NCBI RefSeq assembly: GCF_003634455.1
Contig: NZ_RBLC01000001.1
Span: 806,001 to 870,000 of the forward strand
Reading direction: 5' to 3'
DNA length: 64,000 bases
Source of the DNA: Flavobacterium endophyticum
Lineage (GTDB): Bacteria; Bacteroidota; Bacteroidia; Flavobacteriales; Flavobacteriaceae
Shown here: one piece after another, positions 62,870-64,000 of the stretch
How positions within the stretch are numbered: the first letter of the stretch is position 1
Layout: the number at the start of each line of letters is the position of its first letter
Notes under the pieces: generated by a model
What the model saw: only the letters and a program-made list of their open reading frames with translations
Database searches by the model: none
Told to the model about the DNA's origin: nothing
Position numbers and translations under genes: made by a program

Positions 62870-64000
62870 ATGATTCCACAATTATTTGTAGAAAGCATCG
62901 ATTTAGGTGATGGAAGAAGCATCACAATCGAGACAGGGCGTTTGGCAAAACAAGCTGACGGTTCTGTAGTAGTAAGAATTGGAAAAACTGTTATTTTAGG
63001 TACAGTTGTTTCCGCAAGAAAAGCAAGTCCAGGTATCGATTTTTTACCATTAACGGTAGATTATCGTGAAAAATTTGCTGCAGCAGGTCGTTTTCCTGGC
63101 GGTTTCTTCAAAAGAGAAGCTCGTCCAAGTGATAGCGAAGTATTAACAATGAGATTAGTTGACCGTGTTTTACGTCCACTTTTCCCAAGCGATTACCATG
63201 CAGAGGTTCAAGTTATGATTCAATTAATGTCTCATGACGAAGACGTTATGCCTGATGCATTAGCAGGTTTGGCCGCTTCGGCTGCGCTTGCTTTGTCTGA
63301 CATTCCTTTTGAAACTTTAATTTCTGAAGCAAGAGTTGGAAGAATTGATGGAAAATTCATCATCAACCCATCACGCGCACAATTAGAATTGTCTGATATT
63401 GACATGATGATTGGAGCTTCAAGAGATTCTATCGCAATGGTAGAAGGTGAAATGAAAGAAATTTCAGAAAAAGAAATGGTGGAAGCCATTAAATTTGCTC
63501 ACGAACATATCAAAGTACAAATCGATGCTCAAGAAAGATTAGCAGCGGCTTTTGGAAAAAAAGAAATTCGTGAATACGAAAAAGAAAAATCTGACGACGC
63601 TATTTACGCAAAAGTAAAAGAAGCGGCTTATGATAAAATTTACGCAATTGCAAGCAAAGGTTCGGCAAAACACGAACGTTCTGATGCATTTGATGCCGTA
63701 AAAGAAGAAGTAAAAGCATTATTTACAGAAGAAGAATTGTTAGAAAATGGAGATTTAGTTTCTAAATATTTCTACAAAACTAACAAAGAAGCTGTCCGTA
63801 ATGTGACTTTAGATTTAGGAACTCGTCTTGACGGAAGAAAAACTACAGAAATCAGACCTATCTGGAGCGAAGTAGATTATCTGCCATCAGTTCACGGTTC
63901 TGCATTGTTTACGCGTGGAGAAACTCAAGCTTTGGCAACTGCAACTTTAGGAACTTCTAGAGAAGCAAACCAAATTGATTCGCCATCAGAACAAGGAGAA
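62870..64000 (+). CDS. pnp: polyribonucleotide nucleotidyltransferase, partial (runs off the window)
   Basis: The first 377 codons of PNPase, a phosphorolytic 3'-to-5' exoribonuclease and degradosome part. The frame is open from ATG 62870 ([17 protein letters not shown]) to the last base. The first RNase PH domain is visible with [40 protein letters not shown] and [15 protein letters not shown], followed by the helical domain and the beginning of the second RNase PH domain ([39 protein letters not shown]). It follows rpsO as in most bacteria. Confidence 0.98.
   Translation, partial: MIPQLFVESIDLGDGRSITIETGRLAKQADGSVVVRIGKTVILGTVVSARKASPGIDFLPLTVDYREKFAAAGRFPGGFFKREARPSDSEVLTMRLVDRVLRPLFPSDYHAEVQVMIQLMSHDEDVMPDALAGLAASAALALSDIPFETLISEARVGRIDGKFIINPSRAQLELSDIDMMIGASRDSIAMVEGEMKEISEKEMVEAIKFAHEHIKVQIDAQERLAAAFGKKEIREYEKEKSDDAIYAKVKEAAYDKIYAIASKGSAKHERSDAFDAVKEEVKALFTEEELLENGDLVSKYFYKTNKEAVRNVTLDLGTRLDGRKTTEIRPIWSEVDYLPSVHGSALFTRGETQALATATLGTSREANQIDSPSEQGE

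Overview
The window is a piece of a chromosome from a member of the Bacteroidota, most likely a Flavobacterium or close relative. The gldK-gldL-gldM-gldN gliding/type IX secretion cluster, the XrtF exosortase pair, a HYC_CC_PP protein next to a TonB-dependent receptor, DUF6266 and DUF983 proteins, and repeated promoter -7 boxes of the Bacteroidota type TAnnTTTG all point there. No rRNA, tRNA, CRISPR array or insertion sequence was seen. The left end is much richer in G+C than the right end: by hand count 39 of 60 bases in 121-180 against 20 of 60 in 54601-54660.

1-5.7 kb looks accessory. It holds an HxlR regulator with an alpha/beta hydrolase, a small secreted protein, an FRG-domain protein, a DUF6266 protein, a non-coding stretch with 11-bp tandem repeats arranged as an inverted repeat, a small helix-turn-helix protein, an HD-domain protein and a J-domain/KTSC protein. 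5.8-10.8 kb is one reverse-strand operon: an LTA-synthase-like phosphoglycerol transferase, a diacylglycerol kinase, a response regulator and a histidine kinase. 10.9-19.1 kb holds a beta-propeller-like lipoprotein, a 1242-residue phosphoesterase/outer-membrane-barrel protein with a kinase-like middle, an HD-Pycsar-effector fusion without a nearby cyclase, and a large GAF protein. 19.5-25 kb is a tripartite RND efflux operon. 25-31 kb has a DUF1761 membrane protein, an acyltransferase-like protein, a second diacylglycerol kinase divergent from an App1-type phosphatidate phosphatase, an ABC-F ATPase and a DUF983 protein.

31-40.6 kb is on the reverse strand: topA with an arginase-fold protein that has lost metal ligands, then gldKLMN and a FAD oxidoreductase. 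41.0-46.8 kb is the most interesting region. It is a self-contained peptide export cassette: a VKOR-thioredoxin fusion that should make disulfides, a 73-residue double-glycine precursor with four core cysteines and its own terminator, a C39-peptidase ABC exporter and an HlyD-type adaptor. Together they predict a disulfide-bonded secreted peptide, possibly a bacteriocin.

46.9-53.6 kb is a housekeeping run (miaB, a sigma-54 activator, lptE, a TPR-like protein, secG, groES, groEL). 53.7-60.7 kb holds a large MG2/plug-like exported protein and a reverse-strand set that looks metal-related (HYC_CC_PP, TonB receptor, HMA protein, porin). 60.7-64 kb holds the XrtF exosortase pair, a free-methionine-sulfoxide-reductase-like GAF protein, rpsO and the start of pnp, which runs off the window.
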